This document shows, piece by piece, positions 35,177 through 43,422 of a DNA stretch of 64,000 bases. A model generated the notes under the pieces. That model was not told where the DNA came from. It saw nothing but the letters and a program-made list of their open reading frames with translations, and did no database searches. Source of the stretch: Magnetovibrio sp. PR-2. GTDB lineage: Bacteria > Pseudomonadota > Alphaproteobacteria > Rhodospirillales > Magnetovibrionaceae. Made by a program: the position numbers and the translations under genes. Within the stretch, counting starts at the first letter, position 1, and each line of letters opens with the position of its first letter. The DNA lies in NCBI RefSeq assembly GCF_036689815.1, contig NZ_JBAHUR010000011.1:62001-126000 (forward strand). The letters run 5' to 3'.

Positions 35177-35722
35177 TCATAACTGCGCTTCACCATGATG
35201 TGACGATGGCTCAACATCTCTATGCACTGGCGTCACGATGTTAATAACGATGTGCGGATCATTTAGACGCTTTTCCAAATACTTTTTGGATGCATTACCC
35301 TTGTATACCGTGAATGTTTTTCCATCCTTTCGGGTTTGGCGGTCTTTTTTCAAGCCTGCTTCACGAAGGATTGCTGCCTGAGATCGGTCAGCACGACCTG
35401 GAAGGAATAACTCGATATCATGCCTAAGCTGTGATGAGGTCAAGGCTTCCAATCCTTTTTCCCGTAGACGTTCATGTCCCTCAATGTCCAGTTCTGCTGC
35501 ACGAACAAAGACGCCAGCGAGTAGAGCGTCATCATATTTGTGAACTCCAATGTCAAAGGCTATGCGACCAATGTTATATAAGCGGTCTAAATGGTCCTTG
35601 CTTTTTAGCTCACTAAGTTCTCGTTGCGCCTTACGTTTTTGCTGCTCCGCAACTTTTCCCGCATTTATCGCTTTTTCAGCCTCTTCGATAGCCTTCTCAA
35701 TTTTGGCTTGTTCCTTACGCAT
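35177..35722 (-). CDS. TraD/TraC-like mobilization accessory protein
   Basis: The 181-residue protein has an N-terminal charged coiled coil (KIEKAIEEAEKAIN, KRKAQRELSEL). The middle segment, LYNIGRIAFDIGVHKYDDAL, resembles the small TraD proteins of Ti-type DNA transfer systems, and a basic C-terminal part follows (DRQTRKDGKTFTVYKG). It is divergent from the relaxase gene, an arrangement typical of Ti/RSF1010-like transfer regions where accessory relaxosome proteins and relaxase flank oriT. I infer a relaxosome role. It is longer than usual TraD proteins, so it may be a fusion or another family. Confidence 0.55.
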   Translation of the reverse strand: MRKEQAKIEKAIEEAEKAINAGKVAEQQKRKAQRELSELKSKDHLDRLYNIGRIAFDIGVHKYDDALLAGVFVRAAELDIEGHERLREKGLEALTSSQLRHDIELFLPGRADRSQAAILREAGLKKDRQTRKDGKTFTVYKGNASKKYLEKRLNDPHIVINIVTPVHRDVEPSSHHGEAQL

Positions 35723-36008
35723 CTTTAGTCCTCTAGAGTTTCTTCATGTTGTGGTGATCTAAAGAGGACATTGAGCTGGTGCTGGAAAAAGCAACAGGTG
35801 ATGTAATTATTTCTTTTTGCGTTTCCTATGTGACGTTCCTTGTGGTCTGGAAATGACACGGCGCGGAGCTGCCGTGTTTGATCTCTTTGGGGGCGATAGC
35901 AACACTATACAAATTTGTCGGCAATCAAATTTGTGTGTTCGCCTCCAGCGGGGGTAGGCAGATCTAAAATTCACTTCAATCTCCTTCACAAATAGTAAGG
36001 AGATTTAC
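35723..36008. promoter_or_regulatory. Divergent relaxase/accessory interval, candidate oriT
   Basis: This 286-base gap between divergent transfer genes holds a 7-bp hairpin (acacggc at 35856-35862, gccgtgt at 35871-35877), two copies of caaatttgt about 20 bases apart, and the aaggag ribosome site of the relaxase. Origins of transfer commonly lie in this position. I cannot identify a nic sequence, so the assignment is positional. Confidence 0.4.
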
Positions 36009-38852
36009 ATGTCAGATTACTTCAACATTCGTGTGCTTGGTGCAGATGACAGAGCGTCATCCAGTATCATTGGTCACGTCGCATACACATCACGAAGTAG
36101 AATGCACGATCCGGTCCTCGAGGAACTTGGAGGCACCAAACACACCTTCGACTTTTCAGATCGAAAAGACGAACTCTACACAAGCGTGCTGCTCATGCCG
36201 CCTCACGCTCCAGAAACTTTAAAGAACAATCCAGAAATCGTTTGGGGTACAGCCCAGGAAGCTGAGGTTGCTAAGTCCACGGGCCAGTATCGCAAGAATG
36301 CGCAACTGGCCAAATGTGGCACAGTTCATTTTAACCGGGTATCTCGTGTTTCGCTCTGGGGGCAAGTTGCCTGCTTGGAAGCGTTCTGTAAGCAACAGTT
36401 CGTTGATCCAGGTCTCGTTGTTCAGATTGATGTGCATCCCTACGGTTCGCCGCTTTATCCGGACCAGAATGATGAAGATCAAACAAAGATATCTCTGGAA
36501 TTTGAGCACTATCCCAATACCAAGATAATTGATGTCTCCCGCATTCCAGATGAACCTCTATGTGATACTGAGCATATCCTCCGACTGTCTGATGGTCGCC
36601 ACTTCATCTATATGCCCCACGCACACCTGACCATATCGACGCGTACTGTAACGCCTGACGGGTTCAGCAAACGCAAAGCGCGACACCTAAACCCATCGTT
36701 TGCCAATGGACGGGTTATAGATGGTGACGACTGGACGGATCAATGGGTGCTGCACCAAAACGAATGGTATAGTGCCCGTAGCGTATCAGCCCGTGTTGTC
36801 AAAACCAGCTCCTATGATCGTAAGTACGTGGGGAAAGCGCATAATACTGCTGCAGGCCTTGAAGAAGCCGAGGTAATCCGCGTGGAAACGCTTAGGCGCC
36901 TGCAGGAAGAACCAGATTTCTTGTTGGATCTGGCGCTAGAACATCAAGCGACATTCAGCGTCCAAGATCTTCGCTACATTTTGCGTCGTGCAGGTATGAC
37001 GCCCAGGGAAGCACAACGTTATGCTGATATAGCGTTCGAGCGCTCTGACGTCATAAAACTCCATGACGTCATGACATCTAAGGTGCGAGAGATCTATACC
37101 CGCACAGATGTACGCCACCAAGAACGCCTGGTTCTACAACTTACCGACGCCATAAAGGCGCGGCGCTTTAGCATAAAAGAGGAAGCTTTCCATGATGCCA
37201 TAGCATCTCGGACCATGAACGCTGAACAAGTCGAGGCGTTTCGACGTCATGTGTCGGGTGATGGCATAACGTTTACGCAGGGTAGAGCTGGAGCAGGCAA
37301 GAGTTACATGCTCGGCGCCGTCAGAGAGGCGCACGAGGCATCAGGGTATGACGTCATAGGTCTGGCGCCGACCAATTCTGTTGCTTCGGATATGAAAGAG
37401 GATGGATTTGCAGCGGCTGCGACGGTTCATGTTGCCGTTTTTAGAGGAGAGAAAGGAAAACTCGACTGGAATGAGCATAGTTTGGTCATCGTTGATGAAG
37501 CTGGCATGCTGGATACCGAAGTTACTCTGAAGCTTTTAAACCAAGTGGCGAAGTCCGGCGCCAAGCTAGTGATGGTCGGCGATGATCGGCAACTGTCGTC
37601 TGTCAGACGTGGCGGTATGTGGCCCCTGATGACAGACCGCCATGACACATCATTGATGAATCAGATCAATCGTCAAGTAACGGATTGCCAGAAAAGCGCC
37701 AGCATTGCGTTTTCAGAAGGACGCGTTGGTGATGCAATCCGTGCGTATGACGATCAAGGATACGTACACTGGAATGGAAACCTCGACCAAGCGCTTGGAG
37801 ACCTCCTTCAGAAATTCGAGCAAGACTTAGAAATGTCCCCAGACATGGTCCGCTTTATATATGTATCCACGAACACCACGGTAAATACGGTAAACGCGGA
37901 GGTCCATGGTATGCGTGTACGGCGAGGGGAGGTCACGAACATTCATGAATTTAAAACGGAACGCGGACCTATCTTGATGGGAATTGGTGACCGTATTCAA
38001 TTCTACGAAAACCAGAAACAAGACGGTATCATCAATGGCCTCATGGGAATTGTTATCTCCGTCTTACCTGAGGAAATTCAGGTAAAAACAGATTCAGGAG
38101 AACACGTTTCCATAAACCCAACGGAGTATCAAAACTTTGGACACGGATACGCCGGAACCGTTTACCGTGGACAAGGCAAAACGGTGGGACAGTCCTATTG
38201 CCTCTATGACAACAAATTCGCGTGGTCTGCAAAATCGGCGTATGTCGCTATGACAAGGCATAAGAAGCAGGTCGATCTATTTGTTCCCAGAGATCTGGCA
38301 CCTGATTTCGAACACCTTGTTCGTCAGGTTAGCCGTGAGGGGAGGGATGGCGCCTCACTAAACTGGGCAACAGAAGCCGAGATGGTTGAGTTTAGGCATA
38401 TAGCAAAAACCAACTCTTCCCCTTCTGAGGATCCATATAAGACAACATGGGGCAAGCTTTGGGCTGATTTTGTCGTGCGAACGACCGATACGGTATCTTT
38501 GCTCACAGATACTGCCCAAACGGCAATTCGAGAGATAGTAAGTTTTTATAAGCCAAAGAAAACCCGTGACGACGATGCTTTTGACACAGAGCAATATCAT
38601 CAGAAAATGCGCAAAAAGCCTCGCTACAATCTCATTGATGAATTTAACAGCCTTGCCGAACAAATAGAGCTCACTGAAAGACCTGATGCGCGCCGGGTAG
38701 CACTGCAAAAGAAAGAGATTCTGGAAGATATCGCTTCGTCAAATAACTTGGATCTCTCAGATGACCCCCGCATAGCCATTGCTAAAAAACGAGATGTAGA
38801 ACGAAGGGACGCAATAAAACAGGCGCAGAACCAAGGCCGACAGAAAGGATAA
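36009..38852 (+). CDS. traA: Conjugative relaxase-helicase, TraA/MobA type
   Basis: The 947-residue protein joins a MobA/MobL-type relaxase to a TraI-like helicase. The N-terminus has VAYTSRSRM, the expected place of the catalytic tyrosine, and a histidine pair PHAHLTI (H204, H206) for metal binding. The helicase part has Walker A GRAGAGKS at about 425-432, Walker B VIVDEAGM at about 493-500, QINRQ, and the late motif YAGTVYRGQGKT with YVAMTRHKKQ. It should nick oriT and unwind the transferred strand. There are no type IV secretion genes, so the element would need a helper. A clear AAGGAG site precedes the ATG. It is probably intact. Confidence 0.92.
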   Translation: MSDYFNIRVLGADDRASSSIIGHVAYTSRSRMHDPVLEELGGTKHTFDFSDRKDELYTSVLLMPPHAPETLKNNPEIVWGTAQEAEVAKSTGQYRKNAQLAKCGTVHFNRVSRVSLWGQVACLEAFCKQQFVDPGLVVQIDVHPYGSPLYPDQNDEDQTKISLEFEHYPNTKIIDVSRIPDEPLCDTEHILRLSDGRHFIYMPHAHLTISTRTVTPDGFSKRKARHLNPSFANGRVIDGDDWTDQWVLHQNEWYSARSVSARVVKTSSYDRKYVGKAHNTAAGLEEAEVIRVETLRRLQEEPDFLLDLALEHQATFSVQDLRYILRRAGMTPREAQRYADIAFERSDVIKLHDVMTSKVREIYTRTDVRHQERLVLQLTDAIKARRFSIKEEAFHDAIASRTMNAEQVEAFRRHVSGDGITFTQGRAGAGKSYMLGAVREAHEASGYDVIGLAPTNSVASDMKEDGFAAAATVHVAVFRGEKGKLDWNEHSLVIVDEAGMLDTEVTLKLLNQVAKSGAKLVMVGDDRQLSSVRRGGMWPLMTDRHDTSLMNQINRQVTDCQKSASIAFSEGRVGDAIRAYDDQGYVHWNGNLDQALGDLLQKFEQDLEMSPDMVRFIYVSTNTTVNTVNAEVHGMRVRRGEVTNIHEFKTERGPILMGIGDRIQFYENQKQDGIINGLMGIVISVLPEEIQVKTDSGEHVSINPTEYQNFGHGYAGTVYRGQGKTVGQSYCLYDNKFAWSAKSAYVAMTRHKKQVDLFVPRDLAPDFEHLVRQVSREGRDGASLNWATEAEMVEFRHIAKTNSSPSEDPYKTTWGKLWADFVVRTTDTVSLLTDTAQTAIREIVSFYKPKKTRDDDAFDTEQYHQKMRKKPRYNLIDEFNSLAEQIELTERPDARRVALQKKEILEDIASSNNLDLSDDPRIAIAKKRDVERRDAIKQAQNQGRQKG

Positions 38853-38925
38853 ATCGGAAGTCCATCTCCCGCGTCGTTTTGCAAACGCGGGGGATGTCCT
38901 CCCTCGTTACAAGCGAAGGAGGAAA

Positions 38926-39390
38926 ATGAGATTGTCAAAAAAGTTAGAAGTTGGAGATGTGGTTCTTTGCCCATTCCCGACTGAAGAAAGGCCAGGCCTG
39001 CCTGGCCCAAAACTGCGCCCATGTTTGGTTGTTGCTACACGCCGTAAGACGATGTTCTCGTGTGAAACGGTTGAAGTTGCGTATGGGACTTCGGTCCAAA
39101 AAAGAAAGCCTGGTGCATCTGTCACAGTGAGTGATGCGGAATGTATGGCAAGATCTGGTTTAGATCGCCCTACAAAATTCTTGTTGGGGAAACGAGCTAT
39201 CGTTCCGGCAAGAAGTTGCTTCGTCCAATCAAAAATTGGAAGCGTGCCGGAGCGTTTCAAGCAAGCTCTCAAGATATTTCTCAATAACGAAAAAGAAGGG
39301 CTGCGCAAGGCCGCGCGCCGTTTTGGACGAAAAAAGCAGAAACCTTGGACACCGTCGTCCGAACAATTGAAGGAACTTCAAAATGCATAA
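38926..39390 (+). CDS. PemK/MazF-like toxin-family protein
   Basis: The 154-residue protein has the PemK/MazF beginning: VGDVVLCPFPTEE, then KLRPCLVVA, then a later segment GKRAIVPARSC. MazF-type proteins are mRNA endoribonucleases paired with an antitoxin. This one is longer than the usual 110 residues because of a basic C-terminal tail (RKAARRFGRKKQKPW). The next gene overlaps it by 8 bases and could be its antitoxin, although antitoxins more often come first. An AGGAGG site precedes the ATG. The role may be addiction of the island; activity is not shown by sequence alone. Confidence 0.75.
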   Translation: MRLSKKLEVGDVVLCPFPTEERPGLPGPKLRPCLVVATRRKTMFSCETVEVAYGTSVQKRKPGASVTVSDAECMARSGLDRPTKFLLGKRAIVPARSCFVQSKIGSVPERFKQALKIFLNNEKEGLRKAARRFGRKKQKPWTPSSEQLKELQNA

Positions 39391-39616
39391 CGAACTCAGT
39401 GTTGCCGACATTCTAAATGCGGCCACCAAACTTGCCGTTGCGGATATCTCAAAAGCTAATAGCGTACATATCAAGCGAAGCGTAATGGATGCTTGCGAAG
39501 CATTGATTGATGCGGGACTTGTTCCCATCGACGTGGCGCCAGAGGTAAGGAGATGTTGTGACATCAATCAACAGCACACAGTCGATGCTTTGCGAACATA
39601 TCTTGATAGCCAGTGA
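39383..39616 (+). CDS. Small protein overlapping the PemK-like gene
   Basis: The 77-residue protein begins 8 bases inside the end of the PemK-like gene (ATGCATAA overlap), so the two are translationally coupled. It is mostly helical (LSVADILNAATKLAVADIS, KRSVMDACEALIDAG) with two adjacent cysteines near the C-terminus (RRCCDIN). I recognise no family and no DNA-binding motif. Its position makes it a candidate antitoxin or modulator of the PemK-like protein. Confidence 0.6.
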   Translation: MHNELSVADILNAATKLAVADISKANSVHIKRSVMDACEALIDAGLVPIDVAPEVRRCCDINQQHTVDALRTYLDSQ

Positions 39617-39687
39617 TTTTCACAACAGCCCCTACAGTCATCTGTGGGGGTTGTTCATTTTCAGTATATCTAATTAGGAGCAAAACT

Positions 39688-40119
39688 ATGAATTTCGAAG
39701 ATTTAGAAAATTTGAAACTTGAAACGCTAATCAGTCGACACCGTAGTCGTTTTGATCTGCGGTATTCTAAAGAGAGTGACATTAAAGGGGTGGAATGTGA
39801 TTCCTCAGACCCAGCTGATGGCCGAATGGTTAAAGACGAATTCGTCAGCTGGGTGTTTATTACCTTCGAGGACCGTGAGCAGAATATATCACAAGTCATC
39901 CTAACGGGCGTAAGGTCAGATGGTTATACCGGAACAAGTCCAGTCATCAATTATAATCGAGAACAAGGCTGGGTCGTAACGCAGAGTGGCTCGCTCTACA
40001 TGCTTAATGGACCTGCCGGTGAGGTTCCTGCGGACATCTCCAGAGTTATGTTCATTGCAGGTCTCTTTAATATGTGGGGCATCGGTCAAGTCCTAGGCAT
40101 GCCACCAGTCTATTTTTAG
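39688..40119 (+). CDS. Hypothetical 143-residue protein
   Basis: The ATG at 39688 has an AGGAG site 7 bases upstream, which decides this start over a longer open frame. The protein is soluble, with an acidic N-terminus (MNFEDLENLKLETLISRH). A mixed region ends in a hydrophobic C-terminus (VMFIAGLFNMWGIGQVLGMP). No family is recognised. It lies 71 bases after the preceding small gene and 18 before the next, so these island genes may be co-transcribed. Confidence 0.6.
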   Translation: MNFEDLENLKLETLISRHRSRFDLRYSKESDIKGVECDSSDPADGRMVKDEFVSWVFITFEDREQNISQVILTGVRSDGYTGTSPVINYNREQGWVVTQSGSLYMLNGPAGEVPADISRVMFIAGLFNMWGIGQVLGMPPVYF

Positions 40120-40137
40120 CTGCGAACGAGTACATCA

Positions 40138-40401
40138 ATGAAACTGTTGCTTTGTATGAACTGCAGTGATGTCCGTGCGCTCCGTGTTGGCACGCTTGTT
40201 AGCTGTCAATGCGGAGCTAGCTCTGGGCGTTACATCGACAATAACGGACAGGCTGAATTTACAGGTGGTGACGTCCTACTACTGGGTATCAACAATTACA
40301 GTCAGATTAGAGCAATTCGGAAACATCAAAAAGGAAACCGCACTGATGGGCTGGGACATGAGTTCACAGCTTTCATTATTCCTATGTGCTTGAGGGACTG
40401 A
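40138..40401 (+). CDS. Hypothetical 87-residue protein with cysteine-pair ribbon
   Basis: The N-terminus has CMNC and, 18 residues on, CQCG (LLCMNCSDVRAL, LVSCQCGASSG), the spacing of a small zinc ribbon. The rest (DVLLLGINNYSQIRAIRKHQ) is not recognised. It follows the previous gene by 18 bases. Its 3' end overlaps the convergent XRE regulator gene by 20 bases. Confidence 0.5.
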   Translation: MKLLLCMNCSDVRALRVGTLVSCQCGASSGRYIDNNGQAEFTGGDVLLLGINNYSQIRAIRKHQKGNRTDGLGHEFTAFIIPMCLRD

Positions 40402-41143
40402 GCCACAGAGCAAACCTGCCGCTGCTAATGGGGGTTAATGACGCGCTCTTCGGCGTGGCTTGGTAGCTTGATGAGTTCAGGCCTTTTTTATTCTTCACTT
40501 CGATAAGTGTTCTGATCCGTTCAACCTTATCATCCGGTATGGGCGTCGTGCCGGCTTCGTATTTCACGTATTGGCGTAAAGTCATCCCTATTTCTCTGGC
40601 CATGGCCTCTTGCGTCAAATTCAAAGGCGGGGATTTACGGATCGCTTTCAGTTGTTCCGGCATTAAAAACCCATGTGCCTTGTAATTACTCCAATTCGCC
40701 AAAGCTTCCGTTAGGCCAAGGTCGAGAGCTGACCGTTGGGCTTGCGCTCGATCCCTCTTTAAAAGCCTTTGGATAATCATGTTGGCTTCTTGGGGTGTGC
40801 TGACAATGCGGTTGCTGACGATTGTTGTGAGGTCGATAGAGGGGGCGTCTTTTACGGACTGCTCAAGAACGCATTTGATCTCAGTTCCGAGCTCTTTCGC
40901 CTGTATCTCGGAATATTTCCACCAGTCGTGCTGGCCAGCGAGCACCATAAGAGCTTCATCCCAGCGCAAGGGGTGAACATCAATTTTCTCGATTTCCCTC
41001 GAAACCGCTTCGCCATTTTGGTGGCGCCGATACACCCAAATCAGTTTTGCCATTGCCCCTATCGGGTGAGGCAATTTGTTCCATTCATCAGGCTCTTCAG
41101 CTGCGGAAAGTGCCTTTTTTAGGGTTTCTACAAATTTTTTCAT
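40382..41143 (-). CDS. XRE-type helix-turn-helix regulator
   Basis: The 253-residue protein has an unassigned N-terminal half and a Cro/CI-like helix-turn-helix near 172-215 (LTQEAMAREIGMTLRQYVKY, then EAGTTPIPDDKVERI). It is divergent from the excisionase-integrase genes with 127 bases between starts. That places it as a likely repressor of excision and integration. The interval is A+T-rich and should hold the promoters of both. The long N-terminal half has no cleavage-type signature that I can see. Confidence in the regulator call is good; the target is inferred. Confidence 0.75.
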   Translation of the reverse strand: MKKFVETLKKALSAAEEPDEWNKLPHPIGAMAKLIWVYRRHQNGEAVSREIEKIDVHPLRWDEALMVLAGQHDWWKYSEIQAKELGTEIKCVLEQSVKDAPSIDLTTIVSNRIVSTPQEANMIIQRLLKRDRAQAQRSALDLGLTEALANWSNYKAHGFLMPEQLKAIRKSPPLNLTQEAMAREIGMTLRQYVKYEAGTTPIPDDKVERIRTLIEVKNKKGLNSSSYQATPKSASLTPISSGRFALWLSPSST

Positions 41144-41270
41144 ATCTCTAACTCATTGAAATAATGTGTTTCTAGTATAAATTATTAAAAAACATGAATT
41201 ATTATAATGCACATTTTTCAAAAAGCGATCCAACATTCTGGATAAGAACGAAACACAAGGATTTTTACCC

Positions 41271-41525
41271 ATGACAAATAAAACAGTTAAGCAATTTGCA
41301 GAAAGCCTCGAAGTTCACCCAAACACCATTTACGCGTGGATCGATAACGGAGACCTACCGTGCCTTAAGGTCCGAGGTGTAATCCGCATTCGTCCTTGCG
41401 ATGAAGACGAATTTAACAAGCGTTGTACATTTGACGGTCGCGATGCGGCTAACGATACAGGTGAAGATGAATTAGTCGAAGCCAAGAGCTCTTTAGATGC
41501 TTTTGAAAAAGGAGTGCGGTCATAA
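41271..41525 (+). CDS. Excisionase-like MerR/AlpA-type HTH protein
   Basis: The 84-residue protein starts with a MerR-like winged helix-turn-helix (TVKQFAESLEVHPNTIYAWI, then DNGDLPCLKVRGVIRIRPCD), the usual form of excisionases and AlpA proteins. Its TAA overlaps the integrase ATG by one base, so the two are translated together. It should bind DNA near the att sites and direct the integrase towards excision. Co-expression with the integrase from one promoter means regulation is probably by the XRE protein next door. Confidence 0.8.
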   Translation: MTNKTVKQFAESLEVHPNTIYAWIDNGDLPCLKVRGVIRIRPCDEDEFNKRCTFDGRDAANDTGEDELVEAKSSLDAFEKGVRS

Positions 41526-42628
41526 TGTCACGTCCTCCGAAACCCTTGCGCTTGCGTTATCGTAAAGATACCCAAAAGTACGAAATGGTAGGCCCGCACC
41601 CTATATCGGGAGAGGATTTGCGCGAGCAAACCGGCACGGGCGATCTTGAAAAGGCTCAGGACTATCTGGCGCAGTATTTGGCTGGTGTCGATGCCTCCAA
41701 CGGCATTCCGAAACGCCACGATCCGACATTGAGAGACCTCCTAGATGCGTACCAGCGTACAAAAGAAGAGAAGGTTTCGTCTAAAGGGACGTTAGTGCAG
41801 AACCTAAATCACCTCCGACGCCATCTCGGTGGCGTGAAACCGTGGCAGGTCTCGGACCAAACCCTTGAACGATATCTGAAGCTCCGCCAAGAAGACACCT
41901 ACACAATCCCGAACACAAAGATCACCAAAACAGGTGCAGCAGACTCGACCGTTCGCCGCGAGCTTTCGACGCTGAGCCAAGCCCTGAAATGGGCCAAGCG
42001 CGAACGGGAAAAAGACTGGTTCATGGGCAGAGGATACCATGACGATTTTCGCTATCCCGTGAAAAGCAAGACCACTCGCCGTCACAAGTGGTTGAAGAAA
42101 AAAAAGATGCGCACAATTGCCAAGGCTGCGGAACCGCACTGTCTTTTGTTCATCAAATTGGCCATTGCATCAGCTGCGCGCCATACGGCTATTCTCGAAT
42201 TGACATGGGATATGGTGGATCTGGAAACCGGCGAAATCGATTTTGGTGAAGCTATCGGCAATAAGGATCGCCCAGCGACAAAGGTTTCAAAAAAGGTGCT
42301 GAAATTGTTGCGCGAAGCTTATGAAATTCGCTGCACGGACCATGTCATCGAATATGGCGGAAAGCCGCTCAAAAGCATCGACACGGCATTTAATAAAGCT
42401 GTCATCCGAGCAGGTTTCGTTTCTGGCACGTATTCGAACGGTCAAAAGAAGGCGAAGTATACCGTCCATGTTCTCAAGCACACCTCCATCACATGGATGG
42501 TTCATAAGGGCATGTCATATGAGCGGATTGCACAGCTGACGTGCACAAGCCCCCAAGTTATTCAAAAACACTACGGTCACCATGACCCGTCACTGACGAA
42601 AGATGCCCAAAAGGCTACTGATTTTTAA
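41525..42628 (+). CDS. int: Tyrosine-recombinase integrase of the island
   Basis: The 367-residue protein is a phage-type integrase. A core-binding domain (about 65-180, RDLLDAYQRTKEEKVS) precedes the catalytic domain. Catalytic R219 (ASAARHTAILEL) and Y350 (IQKHYGHHD) are visible. The box-II motif is HVLKHT (H315, K318), so a lysine stands where most family members have arginine. It starts on the last base of the excisionase stop. It lies about 3.8 kb from the intact tRNA-Thr, the normal place for the enzyme that made the island. A homopolymer of 9 C follows the stop. Confidence 0.92.
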   Translation: MSRPPKPLRLRYRKDTQKYEMVGPHPISGEDLREQTGTGDLEKAQDYLAQYLAGVDASNGIPKRHDPTLRDLLDAYQRTKEEKVSSKGTLVQNLNHLRRHLGGVKPWQVSDQTLERYLKLRQEDTYTIPNTKITKTGAADSTVRRELSTLSQALKWAKREREKDWFMGRGYHDDFRYPVKSKTTRRHKWLKKKKMRTIAKAAEPHCLLFIKLAIASAARHTAILELTWDMVDLETGEIDFGEAIGNKDRPATKVSKKVLKLLREAYEIRCTDHVIEYGGKPLKSIDTAFNKAVIRAGFVSGTYSNGQKKAKYTVHVLKHTSITWMVHKGMSYERIAQLTCTSPQVIQKHYGHHDPSLTKDAQKATDF

Positions 42629-42659
42629 TCCCCCCCCCTCTTCATAAGGAGAAAAAAAT

Positions 42660-42929
42660 ATGAAGAAAGAAAATCGTAAAAGAAAATCGAATGATGCTGA
42701 AGCCAAGGCGATTGGCGAAATGAGTCTCGATGAACTTACTGCATTAGGACAAGCACACTTGTCATTGGTAGAAACAATCGCAGAGCTTATCGAGATAAGG
42801 ATAGAGGCTCAGGTGCATCAGAGCATTGTTGAGACGACCGAGTTGGCTGAAGCTTGGGCCAGCACTCGTGGCATGACACTGGACGAGTTTCTTGCGCCAC
42901 AACGGCAGTCTCAAGCGGCTAGAGGATAA
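42660..42929 (+). CDS. Hypothetical 89-residue protein after integrase
   Basis: A charged, mostly helical small protein with a basic N-terminus (MKKENRKRKSND) and a helical core (LDELTALGQAHLSLVETIAE). An AAGGAG site precedes the ATG. It begins 31 bases after the integrase stop. No family is recognised. Confidence 0.55.
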   Translation: MKKENRKRKSNDAEAKAIGEMSLDELTALGQAHLSLVETIAELIEIRIEAQVHQSIVETTELAEAWASTRGMTLDEFLAPQRQSQAARG

Positions 42930-42940
42930 GGAGAATAGAT

Positions 42941-43294
42941 ATGAATGATTGTTTCACTCCTCGGAAAGATGGATTTAATTATGATCCAAGTAATGCGCCA
43001 TGGCTGTTTTATGATGGCATCGATGTGAGTTTGCATGAGCTTAACGAACACATCTATTCAGTTTTGTTGAATAACAAAATGATCGATGTTGACCTTTTAA
43101 TGGACGAGTTGGACGGAAACGTAACACCTGAAAAGGTCCAAGTAATGTCTCAAAATGGCTGGGCGACGAAGCGAGATATTGAGCATTGCCTTTTTGACGC
43201 TCCCGACCTTGAGTACGCAGTCCGCTATTTCATTATGTCGCTGGAGTTGGCTCATAAATCATGGAGATCACAACAAGAGTTGAAGACCATCTAG
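42941..43294 (+). CDS. Hypothetical 117-residue protein
   Basis: It starts 11 bases after the preceding stop with an AAGGAG site, so it belongs to the same operon. The protein is acidic and soluble (FYDGIDVSLHELNEHIYSVL, MIDVDLLMDELDGNVTPEKV). I recognise no family. A strong terminator follows at 43315, closing the excisionase-integrase transcript. Confidence 0.55.
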   Translation: MNDCFTPRKDGFNYDPSNAPWLFYDGIDVSLHELNEHIYSVLLNNKMIDVDLLMDELDGNVTPEKVQVMSQNGWATKRDIEHCLFDAPDLEYAVRYFIMSLELAHKSWRSQQELKTI

Positions 43295-43314
43295 ACAAGG
43301 TCATTTTCAACGTC

Positions 43315-43347
43315 AAAAGCCCCGCATCGCTATGATGCGGGGCTTTT
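43315..43347. terminator. Strong bidirectional terminator
   Basis: A perfect 14-bp stem (aaaagccccgcatc at 43315-43328, gatgcggggctttt at 43334-43347) with a 5-base loop. It separates the integrase operon from the convergent ankyrin gene and can act on both strands. Confidence 0.88.
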
Positions 43348-43422
43348 GATTTTGGGATAATAACCTAAAGCCCTGCAAATCAAATCAATACAAAATACAA
43401 GGGGCGCTTTGCCATCTATGAA

